A DNA stretch of 64,000 nucleotides from positions 1,962,001 to 2,026,000 of the forward strand of contig JAFFSR010000309.1 of assembly GCA_017163975.1 (NCBI GenBank), written 5' to 3'. The position numbers were made by a program, and so were the translations under genes. This document shows, in pieces, positions 45,833-56,600 of the stretch; position 1 is the first letter of the stretch; each line of letters starts with the position of its first letter. Source of the stretch: Anastatus disparis (taxonomy: Eukaryota > Arthropoda > Insecta > Hymenoptera > Eupelmidae). The notes under the pieces were generated by a model, which saw nothing but the letters and a program-made list of their open reading frames with translations, searched no databases and was not told where the DNA came from.

Positions 45833-47503
45833 TACTAAAGTAGCTATAGAAAATTTGTTACCTTAAATATCTTTATATCCAAGCACATAGAAAATGTTTT
45901 TATGTGACATAGATTTTAATTGAAATGCATTTGTGAATGAGTCGCTGCTGATAATCAAAGTAATTAAGACTTGAAGCGCAATTGAAAGATTTTCGTGATC
46001 TTACATAGGCTTGAAAGATTTTGTCGCTCTAGTGATATTTTAAACTGGACACTCTAGATATTTTTTTCTGTAAGTTTTTAAATTTAGATGCGTCTGAAAA
46101 TTGGTCGCTTATGATATTTGAATAAATTTTAACTATCAATGCAATAAAAATATGATTTTGATTCAACAAAAGCTTCAAGGATTGCGTCGCTCTAAAAATC
46201 TATGGTTCCTAGCACGCTAAAATGATTTTTATGCAATTTTTTGTGATTGTGATGCATCTAAGAATTTTTCACTCTTGGGATTGTTAACCATTAATACTTA
46301 CTACACAATAAAAAGATATTTCTGATATTACAGTGGCTGCGAAGAATGTGTTGCTCTGAAAATCTGTAGATTCAAGCACATAGGAAATGTTTTCATGCAA
46401 GTGTTTTCAATTAAAATGATTCAGAAAGTTAGTCGATCTTGATATTCAAAATTACTGAGATTTTCAGTGCAATTAAAAGATGTTTGTAACCTTACTAAGG
46501 CTTGAAGGATTTTTTCGCTCTAGTAATTCTTTAGTCAGTTCTCTCTAAATACTTTTTTATATCAGTATTTCAATTTGGATGCGTCTGGGAATTCGTTGCT
46601 TATAATATTTGAATAAATTATAACTTTGAACGCAATAAAAATTCGATTCTGATAATACAGAAGGTTCAAGGATTTTGTCACTCTATAAATCTATGGTTCC
46701 TAGCACTATAAAATGATTTTCATGCAGATTTTGTGATTGTTATGCATCTGGGAATTTGTTACTCGTGAGATTGTAAACCATCAATACTTTAAACCTAATA
46801 AAAAGATTTTATTGATACTACAGTAGCTACAAAGATATTGTCATTCCAAAAATTTTTAAATTCAAGCACATAGAAAATGTTTTTATGCAATTTTTTTCAA
46901 TTGAAATGCATTAAAAAAGTGGTCGCTATTAATATTCAAAACTAATAAGACTTTGAGTGCAATCGAAAGTTATATCAGAAATATTCTTTTATTGTCTTCA
47001 AAGTGTTGATGGTTAACAATTTCAAGAGCGATAAATTTCCAGATGCATTACAATCACAAAATTTGCATAAAAATCATTTTATAGTGCTAGAAACCATAGA
47101 TTTTTATAGCGACAAAATCCTTATAGCTTCTGTATAATCAGAATTATTTTTTTATTGCGTTTAAAGTTTTCATTTGTTCAAATATCATGAGCGACAAATT
47201 CGAAGACGCATATAAATTCAAAAACTTACAGAAAAAATATTTAGAGTGACCAGTTTGGAGAATTACTAGAGGGACAAAATTCTTAAAGCCTCAGTAAGGT
47301 TACAAAAGTCTTTCAATAGCACTCAAAGTCTTATTCGTTTCAAATATCAATAGCGACCACCTCTCCAATGTATTTCAATTTAAAAAAAATTGCATAAAAA
47401 CTTTTTCTATGTGCTTCGATTTCAACATTTTTTGAATAAAAAATTCTTTGTAGGTACTGTAGTATTAAAAACATCTTTTCATTGCGTTTGAAGTATTGAT
47501 ATT
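45833..47503. repeat. Satellite SatB, ~490-bp higher-order unit, switching orientation near 46980
   Basis: CCAAGCACATAG..AATGTTTT recurs at about 45878, 46374 and 46863 (spacing ~490-497). Each unit holds three related ~160-bp sub-units with GTCGCTCTAAAAATCTATGG-type blocks. From ~46980 the complement is read (GCGACAAAATCC, ATGTGCTT). The reverse arm is cut at 47503 by the Polinton and resumes at 58242. The GTCGCTCTA motif is shared with SatA. Confidence 0.85.
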
Positions 47504-47640
47504 AGTAGTTATAGGGGCACCATGGACCGTCAAAATGAACCCCCACTCCACCACCCCAGAGGCTACTGACCACTAGGTCGATGACCTCTGAGAAGGTTAA
47601 GTAGGGGTTTGTTAGGCATGGTATCCGAACAGCTGGAGAG
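47504..47640. repeat. Polinton B left terminal inverted repeat
   Basis: Pairs with 58105-58241. The first 26 bases are identical, then imperfect. A frame ending GPWCPYNY runs outward through each TIR only because the two are copies. Confidence 0.85.
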
Positions 47641-48210
47641 TCACTTACCCCACCTAGAAATTTAGAGTGAGAATGAACTAAAGGGTCCCTTACCCCCACC
47701 TACAAAATTTGGAGTAGAGATGAAAAATATTTTAATCGATATTTCAAAATTATTAATTTTAAATATGTAATATAATCCTTTTTAATTATCGAAATATAAA
47801 ACTTCAACTATAAAATATGAATTTAAAAGATTTTTCATTTTTTAATCATTATAAATTTTTATATTGAATCAGAAAATATAAAATTTACATATAAATTATT
47901 GGGTGTATGAAGGATGAGGAGTTGGTAACAGACAAGGTGATTGAAATACTTATGTTTTAAAGTTTAATCACATTTATTAATAATAAATAAAACATACATT
48001 ACAACGTAGCATTCATACATTTCATTACAGTGTACACATGATAAATAATGAATTTATATATGATTATAAATAAGTCTTGTTTTCCTAAAATAAGATTCTT
48101 ATTTTTTAATGATTCATCGAGATCATTTACAAAATTATCATTTATACTAGACATTGTACTTTTTATATCGCTAGGATGATAGTATTTACATTGAGATTCT
48201 TGTTGTCGTT
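47641..48210. other. Polinton B sub-terminal non-coding region
   Basis: AT-rich, no gene seen between the TIR and the first gene. Confidence 0.5.
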
Positions 48211-48813
48211 CTAATACATTTTTATATGAATTCTCATTTCTTGTAATATATGATCTACAGATTTTGTAACAATATTCAAATATTGAATTCTATAATCTAT
48301 ACATATCGATAATTCTTTTAGACGATCAAATGTTACACGTTTAAATACTAACGATCGACTATATCGGCCATGTTTTTTCGGTGGTTCACCACTCTCTTCT
48401 GCTTTTGGTTGAGCATCATTAGGTACCAATTTCAAAGCTCTCTTGTTAAAACTGATCATGAAGCGGATAGTGTATCTAGGTATAGAGAGTCGCTGACCCA
48501 ACATAGATTCCTCATTATAACAAGTGAAACATTCGTTAATTTTATCAAACTTCTGCTTCAACGTCTCCCAACACTTGACTGCCAGAGGTAGACCTTGAAA
48601 ATTGGATCCACAGAAGCGCACCACAAAAACGAACTCCATTTTTTCTTCTCCTATATTCTCCAGGCCTACCTGAATAATTTTCCCAAAAGAGCTGGTTAGT
48701 CCATAGACCATCAGTAGGAGCTGCTGCCAATAATTTTTCTTGCTATTCTGTTCTATTAAATATTCCAAGTCGTTACCAAAGGATTACTCCAGGCTTCTCT
48801 TTTGACCAGCCAT
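48211..48813 (-). pseudogene. Polinton conserved protein of unknown function (PX-like)
   Basis: About 200 residues. The natural start is probably the ATG at 48813 (MAGQKRSLE), followed by one in-frame TAA. The rest (185 codons) is open: YWQQLLLMVYGLTSSFGKII, VVRFCGSNFQGLPL, LKQKFDKINECF, KRVTFDRLKELSICIDYR. It follows the protease, as in remnant A. The family recurs next to Polinton proteases; its role is unknown to me. Confidence 0.65.
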
Positions 48814-48943
48814 CTTGGTTAGGTTTTGTTGCTTGTTACTGATGTCACCGTCGATCACAGGACTGTGGCTAGACCGATTGGATAACACTTTTTTATACTG
48901 TAAAAATTAGTGGGGATGTCGTAAAAAGGTGGCGTGCAACCAA

Positions 48944-49408
48944 TCAGAGACAACCAAGTATCAAATTACGCACAGCAAGTTTTTCTACAAAATTCTTGAC
49001 TATAGCATCATTTTTTTGCAAATTCTGCGAGAAATTTTCCAAGAATTTCTTGAAACCTAATCCGGTAGACATATAATACAGAAACATGATACAATAATGA
49101 CCACAAACGTTGGAATATTCGCTTTGTAAGCGTTTATTGTTCCATCTAATTTTTTTACAATTTTGCTGAATACGTCGTAAATGTTGTGGAATTTGTGGTG
49201 GCTTATCAAGACTATCAAAGTACACACCTGTGCCATATTTATCAACGTATATGGCAACCCAGTGCACACCACGCTGGTTATAATTTTGCGTATTAAGCAC
49301 AAACGCACAAGGTTTCACCCACATCAGAGGAAACCGATCCGCTGGATAAACGCCTAATGCGTGAAACTTGATCCGTATCAGATATCGTACAATCTCTTTT
49401 GAATCCAT
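48944..49408 (-). CDS. Polinton cysteine protease (adenain-like, C48/C5 type)
   Basis: Capsid-maturation protease. Start chosen at MDSKEIVRYL (49408), where family similarity begins; the frame is open from 49438. The catalytic set is complete: His in GVHWVAIYV, Asp in VYFDSLD, Gln in LQSEYS and nucleophile Cys in NVCGHYC, in adenain order. The C-terminus has FKKFLENFSQNLQKNDAI. It is intact over ~155 codons, shorter than adenovirus protease (~200). Its 5' end overlaps the unknown gene upstream by ~115 bp in another frame. Confidence 0.85.
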   Translation of the reverse strand: MDSKEIVRYLIRIKFHALGVYPADRFPLMWVKPCAFVLNTQNYNQRGVHWVAIYVDKYGTGVYFDSLDKPPQIPQHLRRIQQNCKKIRWNNKRLQSEYSNVCGHYCIMFLYYMSTGLGFKKFLENFSQNLQKNDAIVKNFVEKLAVRNLILGCL

Positions 49409-49994
49409 TGCGGAGAATTTCGAAAAATTCTTCCACAATCAGCGATTTTACGCTGGGGTTAAGTTTTAGTAGCCAATGTTTCAGATCAGCAACGTTATTT
49501 AGTGCACACACGTAATTTGAATAAGGTGATTTTATATAATTATGCATGCACTGTACACTGCTGAAATTTAAATTTCTAAAAGCTGGACAATCTTGTTTTC
49601 CTAAATTTTCAATCTTACAGGTGGTGAGCTTGGAAAGTAGTTTAACCTTCTCTCGACCTCGCACGAAAATTGTACGACAATTCATGCAAATATCTTCCAA
49701 ATTTTTGTATAATCTTTTTATCGATATATCACCTTCGTACCACTCCAGACCATGATGATTCAGTGTTACCCAATTGTTCTGTCTCAAAGCATTTTTAGGC
49801 AAGCGTCTTAAATTACAAGGAGGTGACACAATCCAATGAGCGATACAGTTTTTATGGATGGCAAGTACAGCCACTTCCTTTGGAATCAAACGATTTTTGT
49901 TGTCCTTTAAAAACTGTACGTCAATCACTACGTCCATACTGTTTGCAAAAAAAGTTGCTCGCCGACTGAGATAATAAAAACGACTTTGCTTCAC
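49293..49994 (-). CDS. Polinton accessory protein, exonuclease-like N-terminus (uncertain)
   Basis: Open 233-codon frame between major capsid and protease. It begins near MDVVIDVQFLKDNKN (internal Met ~49937) with a beta-strand/Asp/KEVAVLAI pattern like DEDD-type nucleases. It continues with HWIVSPPC, NHHGLEWYEGDI, TIFVRGREKVKLL and DCPAFRNLNF. Similar proteins are common in arthropod repeat DNA. The RNase-H-like fold is my inference. The last ~50 residues overlap the protease and may be read-through of a lost stop. Confidence 0.55.
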   Translation of the reverse strand: MKQSRFYYLSRRATFFANSMDVVIDVQFLKDNKNRLIPKEVAVLAIHKNCIAHWIVSPPCNLRRLPKNALRQNNWVTLNHHGLEWYEGDISIKRLYKNLEDICMNCRTIFVRGREKVKLLSKLTTCKIENLGKQDCPAFRNLNFSSVQCMHNYIKSPYSNYVCALNNVADLKHWLLKLNPSVKSLIVEEFFEILRNGFKRDCTISDTDQVSRIRRLSSGSVSSDVGETLCVCA

Positions 49995-50009
49995 TTAAAT
50001 AGCGAGAAA

Positions 50010-51325
50010 TGTATCCCCACCACCACTATTACTATATAATCCACGACAACGTGTCTCGACGAGTCAATTTCAAGCAAATCGTCGTATTCAGCATAAATTA
50101 TACAATTTACAGCGCCCTCCAGCGGGTCGTCGAATCTAACATCAATTTGTACATTACTATTTTTTTATCAAATTCCAATGACTACCATCACTTGCCGATA
50201 AATCAGGTGTCAAATCAAAAGCGAATAGGCAGTAACCGTTTAGATAGTCTTCACGGGTAATCGAGTTGCCTGAATTCATAAAGTGAATACCAGTGCCGGC
50301 ATAAAGTTTATGATAAGCATCAACGTACATTTTGCTTTTTTTGAAATCTGGCTGTAAGGGTTTTGATCGCACTTGCATTCCATCAACGTACAGACACAAA
50401 AAATTTATATTAAAGTTCTTGGAATTAAACGGGTTAAGACTTTTATCTCCGTTCTAAGTTTTATTCTCAACAAAACCGAGTATAATTCTTTTTGGCAGTT
50501 GACCTAATATGACATTGTCAATTGTTTCCCCATGCACACCATTTTGTGACGTAACAGCCTTAACTTCTACACGTGTCAGTAGCTATTTTGCAGCAGTCTG
50601 TGACAATAGTTTTTCGTGTGCTAACACAAGTGAAGGATTTAATCTTACTCGGCGCACAAAAAGCGTAGCCTCGGTAATATTTACTGTGAAAGCACCAGCG
50701 GGATCCATGAGACAGAAACCATCACGAGAACGCACGAGTCTTACTCTAACTTCAACACCACCCAGTAATAATTTGTCTTGATTAAAAACAGCACAATGTA
50801 AATGGCCGAGTAAATCAATCCTTCTGTCAATCATAAGCGCTTTACGCTGGCTGAGACCTGTATTACCACCTGTGGTATCGTCCATTTTCCCTGCTGTATC
50901 ATCGTAACACAATCCACTTAGTAAATGAGACTTTTTAGCTGTTGAGCTATAATTTAGTAATGTTTCAATGTAAGCTCTGTATGTATAAGCATTGTTTGGC
51001 AGTGAAACAGGTTTCTGATTGAATAACACGTCGACTTGATTAAACAACGAATGCAAAAGATTATTTATTGATCCAACGTTCGGATCTTTAGGTGGTTCAG
51101 CACTAGTGCATATTACACTTACACTCACACTTAACATTTTGTTAGCCAAGTCTAGATATTCAGTGTTGCCAGGGATTGTAAATTGAATTGGTGATTGATC
51201 GTTGAGTGAAGATATCAGTTTGTACTGTACCCAGTAAGAGAAATTGCAGTCTGTTTCGAGGGTAATTCAAAGAGTGATAATTCCGACTTGATCAATTGAC
51301 AAGATTCTGTATGCAACAACACCAT
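50010..51325 (-). pseudogene. Polinton major capsid protein (double jelly-roll), disrupted
   Basis: Homologue of the double jelly-roll MCP proposed to form Polinton virions. From the ATG at 51325: ELSLFELPSKQTAI, then, after a frameshift near 51230, SVGSINNLLHSLFNQVDVLF-type residues, YRAYIETLLNYSS, MIDRRIDLLGHLHCAVFNQD, RLVRSRDGFCLM, LDTEP-type loop. A TAG stop at ~50583 and a TAA at ~50455 interrupt it. The second half has NFLCLYVDGMQVRSKPLQPD, YAGTGIHFM, REDYLNGYCLFAFDLTPDLS and NLIKK, then a shift and tail to ~50010. Order and length (~430 codons) are as expected for the family. Confidence 0.85.
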
Positions 51326-51334
51326 CTTGAAATT

Positions 51335-51825
51335 TTAATTTTGAAAAATATCTCTAACTACACGTGTTTTCTTATTCTGCTTTTTCTTCTTTTTTGCAAC
51401 TTTACCACTTTTCGAGCATTTAGCCGCTGAGGTGTTTGTAGTACCAGGTGCACTCGACGACTGAGCTGACGATGTCTCGTTCTTCTTTCTATATTCAGAT
51501 TCCTTCCTCTCTTTCGCACTCGACTCACCCAAGAGCAATTTGTCCAGAACAACGTCAGCTTTTCTTTTGAGATCTTTACCACTCTCGCGAATGCGCTCTT
51601 TGACCGCCTCTTTGACAGGTCTGCCACCTAGAGTGACATCACCTAAGATATTTTTACCCGCTCGGAGAGCCTCTTTACCGACCATTTTTGCACCTTGCTT
51701 GATCTTCGGTATAGCTGCTCGGTAGTTTTTTGACTTTTCAAAAAACTACCTACTCCTGCACCCGACTGGTGATAACCAAAACAAGGTTTACCAACTCTAA
51801 CACACTTAACCCCACCACCAACCAT
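51335..51825 (-). pseudogene. Polinton basic core-like protein, frameshifted
   Basis: Two overlapping frames make one gene. The first starts MVGGGVKCVRVGKPCFGYHQ and GAGVGSFLKS. The second has VGKEALRAGKNILGDVTLGG, VKERIRESGKDLKRKADVVL and a Lys-rich end (KKKKKQNKKTRVVRDIFQN). A frameshift near 51700 separates them. It precedes the major capsid gene, the usual place for this small basic Polinton protein, often compared with viral core proteins. Confidence 0.65.
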
Positions 51826-51861
51826 TTGTTTATTGAAGAAATCTTCAAACTTAGATATTTT

Positions 51862-52693
51862 ATCGGATGCGCTTAAAGTGAAGCGTTACAGTCAGCGTAC
51901 CGTAGTCGAATGAAATGGGAAATCCGAGTTCGTCTCTTATATCTATTTCTATTAACTGAAACGCTGAAGATAGCAGTGGTAGGTACATGGGTGGTGAAAA
52001 GTTTTTAATTTTAACACCTCCGTAAACGTAGTCACGCAAATGAAGCAAGACTATACGTAGTAAGCTCGAGCGCATGTCACCTGTTACATAAGGCTAGCAA
52101 ATGTTGCTGTAAACCATGAGCACGATTAGTGACCCGTTTACAAGATTCGCTGGATAATTACCGGCAATGTAGTGTTCTTTATTACCTTTGCAAGAGAAAA
52201 TTGGCATATTTTTCAAACCTAAAATTCTAAGTTACTTTTCCGATAATGTAAACCTGTGCATATAGGTTGTACAATCTTCACCACATCGACATTCAACCTG
52301 TACATAGCCACCAGCTCGGATTTCAAAATATAAATGATTTTTCACATTCTCGAGATTATTTATTTCTTCTAAGAGACTTTTAATATCACGATAAACACCA
52401 GGTTTAACTCGGGCAAACACCTCGGCCTTCTGTTGAGTCTTCTCTGTTTCCCGCGAAATATTCGCCACTTCACGTTTGGATGTTTTAACAGAAATCACAC
52501 CCTCCCGTTCTACCACTGATATACGCTGAAATGTGAGAGGTATTTGAATTTACGTAAGTCCTACACACCAGTCGCCATAAACATTTAAATTTTGTGATAA
52601 TTGTGTTGTAAAATGTGTCGCCACATTGTGTAGAAAGACAAACTGGCTGCTGTTGCTCGGTAAAACCATGTAAAATTCATCGTTCATTGTAAA
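51862..52693 (-). pseudogene. Polinton minor capsid protein (single jelly-roll, penton-like), disrupted
   Basis: Starts MNDEFYMVLPSNSS, the characteristic opening of Polinton penton-like proteins, then DWCVGLT, a TAA, and IQIPLTFQRISV. An open middle (52516-52232) has YRDIKSLLEEINNLENVKNH and YVQVECRCGEDC. After a stop at ~52232 similarity continues through YVTGDMRSSLLRIV, SPPMYLPLLS, FQLIEIDIRDELG and FDYGTLTVTLHFKR. At least two breaks. Confidence 0.75.
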
Positions 52694-52789
52694 TTTTTTA
52701 AATCTTTAGCTACTATCCAAGAATTGAATTTTTCTGGATACCCCCTTCAACTGACCAAATATTATTTTTTTGACCCCCTACCTTTGCTC

Positions 52790-53770
52790 TTCAAAACTCA
52801 TCAACCTCAAACGCTTTGCTATCTAAATCCTTGCGCACTCTGCTTACCTGTTCTTCGTAAAAATATCTGTCAATTTTTTCTCCATCGAGATCTGTCAAAA
52901 TATAGACGGGTGGTTGTGTCTTGTGTCGACTCTTATAATTTTAAATAGCTCCAGAGTCCAGCCACCCTCGTATGCTTTCCTGAAGGCTGTCTTGGCACGA
53001 CTGACACGAACCAGATCGCCAACGCTGTATTCAGCTACTCGAAACGGCTGTTTTTCGCTGTAACACAACGTCAAATTTTGACGTACCATGTGAGCATCAT
53101 ATAAGTTGACCTTGGAAGGGAGCCTTTTTATGGCACTGTGCCACGACTCGTTGTAACACGTCACAATTTTTTGCAAAACATCTATATAACGTCTTGTGCG
53201 CAAATCAGTAAAGTATCGCCAGATATGACCTTCGAGAGTTCAAATAAAGCGTTAGGCAATGGCTGCCTTCATATCAGGGTCTCTGACGACTCGATAGGTA
53301 ATATGTTTCTTTTTTAGCACCTCTTGCACCTCTCGACCAATAAACTTTTTACCTTTACCAGTCTGTAGATAAATAGGATGTCAATCATTACATCGTAATA
53401 AAATTTTGTCTAATGCTACAGCATCGCTTCGGCCAGTTTTGTCAAGAAGATGCTCTGCCCAGGCAAACTTTAAAAGTGCATCAATAAAAATAAGAATATA
53501 GCTGTACCCATCATTGTAGGTTCTAAGTGATTTAAAATCTGCCAAGTCAGCTTCCCACACTTAAAAGGGGCTGGAAACGTTGTAATGTCGACAAGGAAAA
53601 CGATGTCTCACGATTTTGTGTAAGGTATGTGCATTCTGACTCTCCAGCCATTTGACCATCGTATTGTTATCAAATTTTTGGGTTTCGCGTGTTTTAGTAG
53701 ATGAGCACCAGCGTACGCTGATGGTGTAGAAAGGTTATAGTAATAATGCTCAAGGTCGTCCGGCTTCGTC
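52790..53770 (-). pseudogene. Polinton retroviral-type integrase, degenerate
   Basis: Integrase inserts the element and makes the 6-bp duplication. Fragments: LSTPSAYAGAHLLKHAK, GWRVRMHIPYT, KCGKLTWQILNHLEP and MMGTAIFLFLLM (core with the first Asp regions damaged), stops around 53380-53400, then RYIDVLQKIVTCYNESWHSA, IKRLPSKVN, YSVGDLVRVSRAKTAFRKAY and GGWTLELFKIIRV. The tail is ILTDLDGEKIDRYFYEEQV and a stop near 52797. The 53203-52895 frame is open; the catalytic core is broken. Confidence 0.8.
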
Positions 53771-54246
53771 GTCTCCTTCTTCTTTTTCTCCTTCTTTCTC
53801 ATTGCTCCTCCTCCTCTTATAAACTAGCTTTTTCTCTTTCTTTCGTTGTCTTTTAAATGTATTTTTAATGCGTTCCAAAAATTTATCAAACGCAATTTTG
53901 CTGATCATGCACAAAACAGTAATACCAGCTGCAGTCTTTTTATTACCATCCACAGTCTCCGAGAGCATGCGTGAAAATGCTCGTTCAGCCAGCAGTCTGT
54001 CGTCTTTTATATGATTCGTTATTTTTTTATTTGAATATGAAATATCGTGCTCTAGACAGGCATTGTCAAGAGGATTTTTCCTCTCTGATCACGTCTGAGA
54101 CGCTCTTCGAGATGCGTGCTAAGGCCAAGAAACTGGTAGCCTGATAGATGCATTTCAAAGGGTACAACTGAAATCAATCGGTCTCTAAAAGTACCAGTAT
54201 TATCCACCTTCCTCTCCTCCTCCATCCCTCCATCACTTCCTTCCAT
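53750..54246 (-). pseudogene. Polinton phospholipase A2-like protein, frameshifted
   Basis: The first frame (54246-54052) carries FEMHLSGYQFLGLSTHLEER. After a +1 shift near 54080 the next frame has NPLDNACLEHDISYSNK, the conserved HD of PLA2-like domains found in parvoviral capsid proteins, then DDRLLAERAFSRML and a very basic tail (53968-53750; KRQRKKEKKLVYKRRR). By analogy it could act on membranes during entry, which is inference. The frameshift lies in the active-site region, so this copy is inactive. Confidence 0.65.
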
Positions 54247-54262
54247 GCTTTCGCATACGGTT

Positions 54263-55081
54263 TCATTTTAGCTGTTCGAGGCAACTCTTTTTTGCAGGGG
54301 TTGATGGCGTAGCTGCCAACTCGCTACCAACTTTTTTACGCTTTTTCGCACTCTCAACTTCTTTCTCCTTTACGCTCGTTTGACCAGTAGCTGTTGAAGA
54401 ATAATAACCTTCGTTTTCTGACGACGACGATGACAGCGGTGAATCAGGGCTATGAGATGCAATCGTACGCCATAGTTGATCGTTACCAATGAATTCTTGA
54501 GGTATACTAACTTGTCGCAAGACGCGTGCAAACTGTTTGTATCCGCGCGGTGGTGGTCTTTTTCTACTTTTCATAGCCTTGTTTATTAAATCTACAATAT
54601 TAGCACCCTCGACAACAGCGCCATCTAGCTTGATTATACCACGACTATCCCACTTAATATTACCAGCTTGCCGCAAATATCTAATGAGATGTCTAGCATT
54701 GCTTCGAAATTTCTGCGGTACCGATTAGACAAGCTGTTCGACGTCGATATCGTCATTATTGTCTGTACCCATTGTCGTTTCCGTTTCTAATAATGTTGTC
54801 TTGTTTAGACGTATTATAACCCTACCCTCATCCTTCTCCTCTTCTTTTAGATGCAAGTAACGCTGCAAGATTTGTTGATATTGCAGAGATTTTAGGCGCT
54901 CATCACCCGCAGGATGCAAAATTTTACTCATTTCCTCGTCAAGACGTGTCGTGGCTGTACCAGGTGTCTGAACACTGGATGGTAGTGTTGTATAATTGGT
55001 AGTTGCTAGGTCATGCTGCTGCAGCCGCTGTTGCTTTGAGCACTCTTGCGGTACTAGAATCATTTTTCTCACGTACTCCAT
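54263..55081 (-). pseudogene. Polinton conserved small protein, single nonsense codon
   Basis: Two frame-continuous parts, 55081-54728 and 54724-54263, are separated only by a TAA (54725-54727). It starts MEYVRKMILVPQE. After the stop come RHLIRYLRQAGNIKWDSRG and GAVVEGANIVDLINKAM, RKRPPPRGYKQFARVL, PQEFIGNDQLW, then a Ser- and Lys-rich tail. The family recurs in Polintons next to the ATPase cluster; its role is unknown. The first codons overlap the stop of the preceding gene. Confidence 0.65.
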
Positions 55082-55404
55082 ACCGATAAAATAGGTTTTA
55101 AAATTAGCCGCAGTAAATATGCTGACTTTAACACAAATTTCCTTTTTACCTGCAAACTACCCGGTTTAGCGAGTTTTCGCAACAGTGGTGCGACTTTTCG
55201 CAATTGTCTCTTATAATACTTGCTGAGTGGAATATTTCCACGTAAAATGTTCAAAGCACACCCGCAAATGTACGTTATAAGTTTGGAATTTGCTTCGCGT
55301 AATATGACCTTGAGTTGAGTAAGTTCAATTTTACACAAAACATGTAATTGAGTCCAGTACTTTTCTGGAATTGGTCTGCTACAACTACGTGTTACTGACT
55401 CCAT
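55069..55404 (-). CDS. Polinton small conserved protein
   Basis: Intact 111-codon frame: EKYWTQLHVLCKIELTQLKV, CALNILRGNIPLSKYYKRQL, KLAKPGSLQVKRKFVLKS. The LNILRGNIPLS motif is typical of a small helical protein found in many animal Polintons. It sits between the ATPase and the next gene, overlapping that start by 13 bp. Function not known to me. Confidence 0.6.
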   Translation of the reverse strand: MESVTRSCSRPIPEKYWTQLHVLCKIELTQLKVILREANSKLITYICGCALNILRGNIPLSKYYKRQLRKVAPLLRKLAKPGSLQVKRKFVLKSAYLLRLILKPILSVWST

Positions 55405-56080
55405 TACAATCGCGAGACTGGTAGATTATTCGAGTGCGCACCAGCTTTTATGGGCTTGCAAGGAGGCACAAAAACGTACTGATGTTTTTCGAACGGAAAT
55501 ATACAAGTACGAAATCTCACGTTTTCAGGCGTACTCTGCTTCAGATCTATGAACAAATAGCCGTGTGGCTGTGCTGTGGCATCGAGATATGTCTCTTGCA
55601 AAAAACGAGGCTCCTCCGGGCAGACTTAACGCGCCAGATGATTTATTTGCGCTTGATCTCGTGGATTTTTAAATACCACGATGTAATTAGAGTTTAAAGA
55701 AATTTCTCGCTGACCTTGATGAGATTTTGCGAGATAAAGATGATGCTCAAGTTATTGTGATGACTGCCTTTGGTAAAGAGATTGACTACAGTTCTGTTGG
55801 ACAATTCTCTCATCAGATCGTCGAGAATCAAGAGTTTTGCTCGTGGATCATTGGCATAGTCTTCGCTCTTGGTGAACCCTCGTGAAATTCAATTCCCTCG
55901 GTCAACTCCTTGTAAATTGGCTGCCACTCGGTATAGTTCAAGAGTATACGCTCGAATTTTGTATCGCTCATGTGATCAATGTGATGAAAAAAATTCTTCA
56001 CAAATACTGTTTTACCACACGAGCTGGGTCCACAAATCATCAAATCCACGGATGCATCAAACTGTAAACGTCCATGTTAC
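55404..56080 (-). pseudogene. Polinton packaging ATPase (A32/FtsK-HerA type), disrupted
   Basis: Genome-packaging ATPase. Walker A is GPSSCGKTVFVKNF (56030-55990). Walker B, LLILDDLMREL, lies in another frame after a shift near 55870, followed by FTKGSHHNNLSIIFISQNL, the sensor-like motif. Then KNPRDQAQINHLAR, a stop, and FLQETYLDATAQPHGYLFID and LKQSTPENVRFRTCIFP to the end at 55404. At least one frameshift and one stop. The start is uncertain (ATG at 56049 or slightly upstream). Confidence 0.85.
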
Positions 56081-56359
56081 CGCTGCTGCTAAAATTCTAT
56101 CACTAACCTCATCAAATCCTCCAACCACTCTACATATACGATCATTAAGAGTGATGAGCAAGAGTGAGAGGTGGCGCGCGCGTGCGTGCGAGCACTATCC
56201 AATGCTGGCGCTGGCCAATCGTTTAGCTGATTAGCCATATAGCTGGCTGACGCCAGCATTATTCCGCTCTTTAGCTGTATGGCTGGAAGAGCCAAATAAG
56301 TATCAATCTCCTACTTATAATTATTACCCTCCCACCCCTACCACTACCACCACTACCAC

Positions 56360-56600
56360 CACCACCATTTATAGTATAAATTAAAAGTGCTGGTAAACGG
56401 TCAGTGCTGGTTAGTCTTGAACAAGTGCTGCTATCGTGAGCAATAGCCAAGAAATTGAAAAAGGTAATAAATTTTTATCAAAGAATTAATCAGAATTAAA
56501 TTATTGATCCTCAACAATTTTATAGAAAAGAGAGTCTACAAAAAGTACAATGAACGATGAATCAAACAAAACAAGTGCATTTCAAAGAGGGTAAGCCGGA
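56360..56600 (+). promoter_or_regulatory. Possible promoter and spliced leader of a lost + strand gene
   Basis: TATA-like TTTATAGTATAAATT at 56369, divergent from the ATPase. A leader follows with donor-like AAAAAG|GTAATAAA (56463), acceptor-like TTTTATAG (56523), and an ATG at 56551 opening 14 codons to another GTAAGC. No gene follows. This is inference from short motifs only. Confidence 0.25.

Noticed and set aside
47502..47699. Frame ending GPWCPYNY on the minus strand, and its twin at 57971-58243 on the plus strand, as a duplicated gene
   Set aside because: Both run through the Polinton terminal inverted repeats and end at the element boundary; the similarity follows from the TIR, not from a gene.
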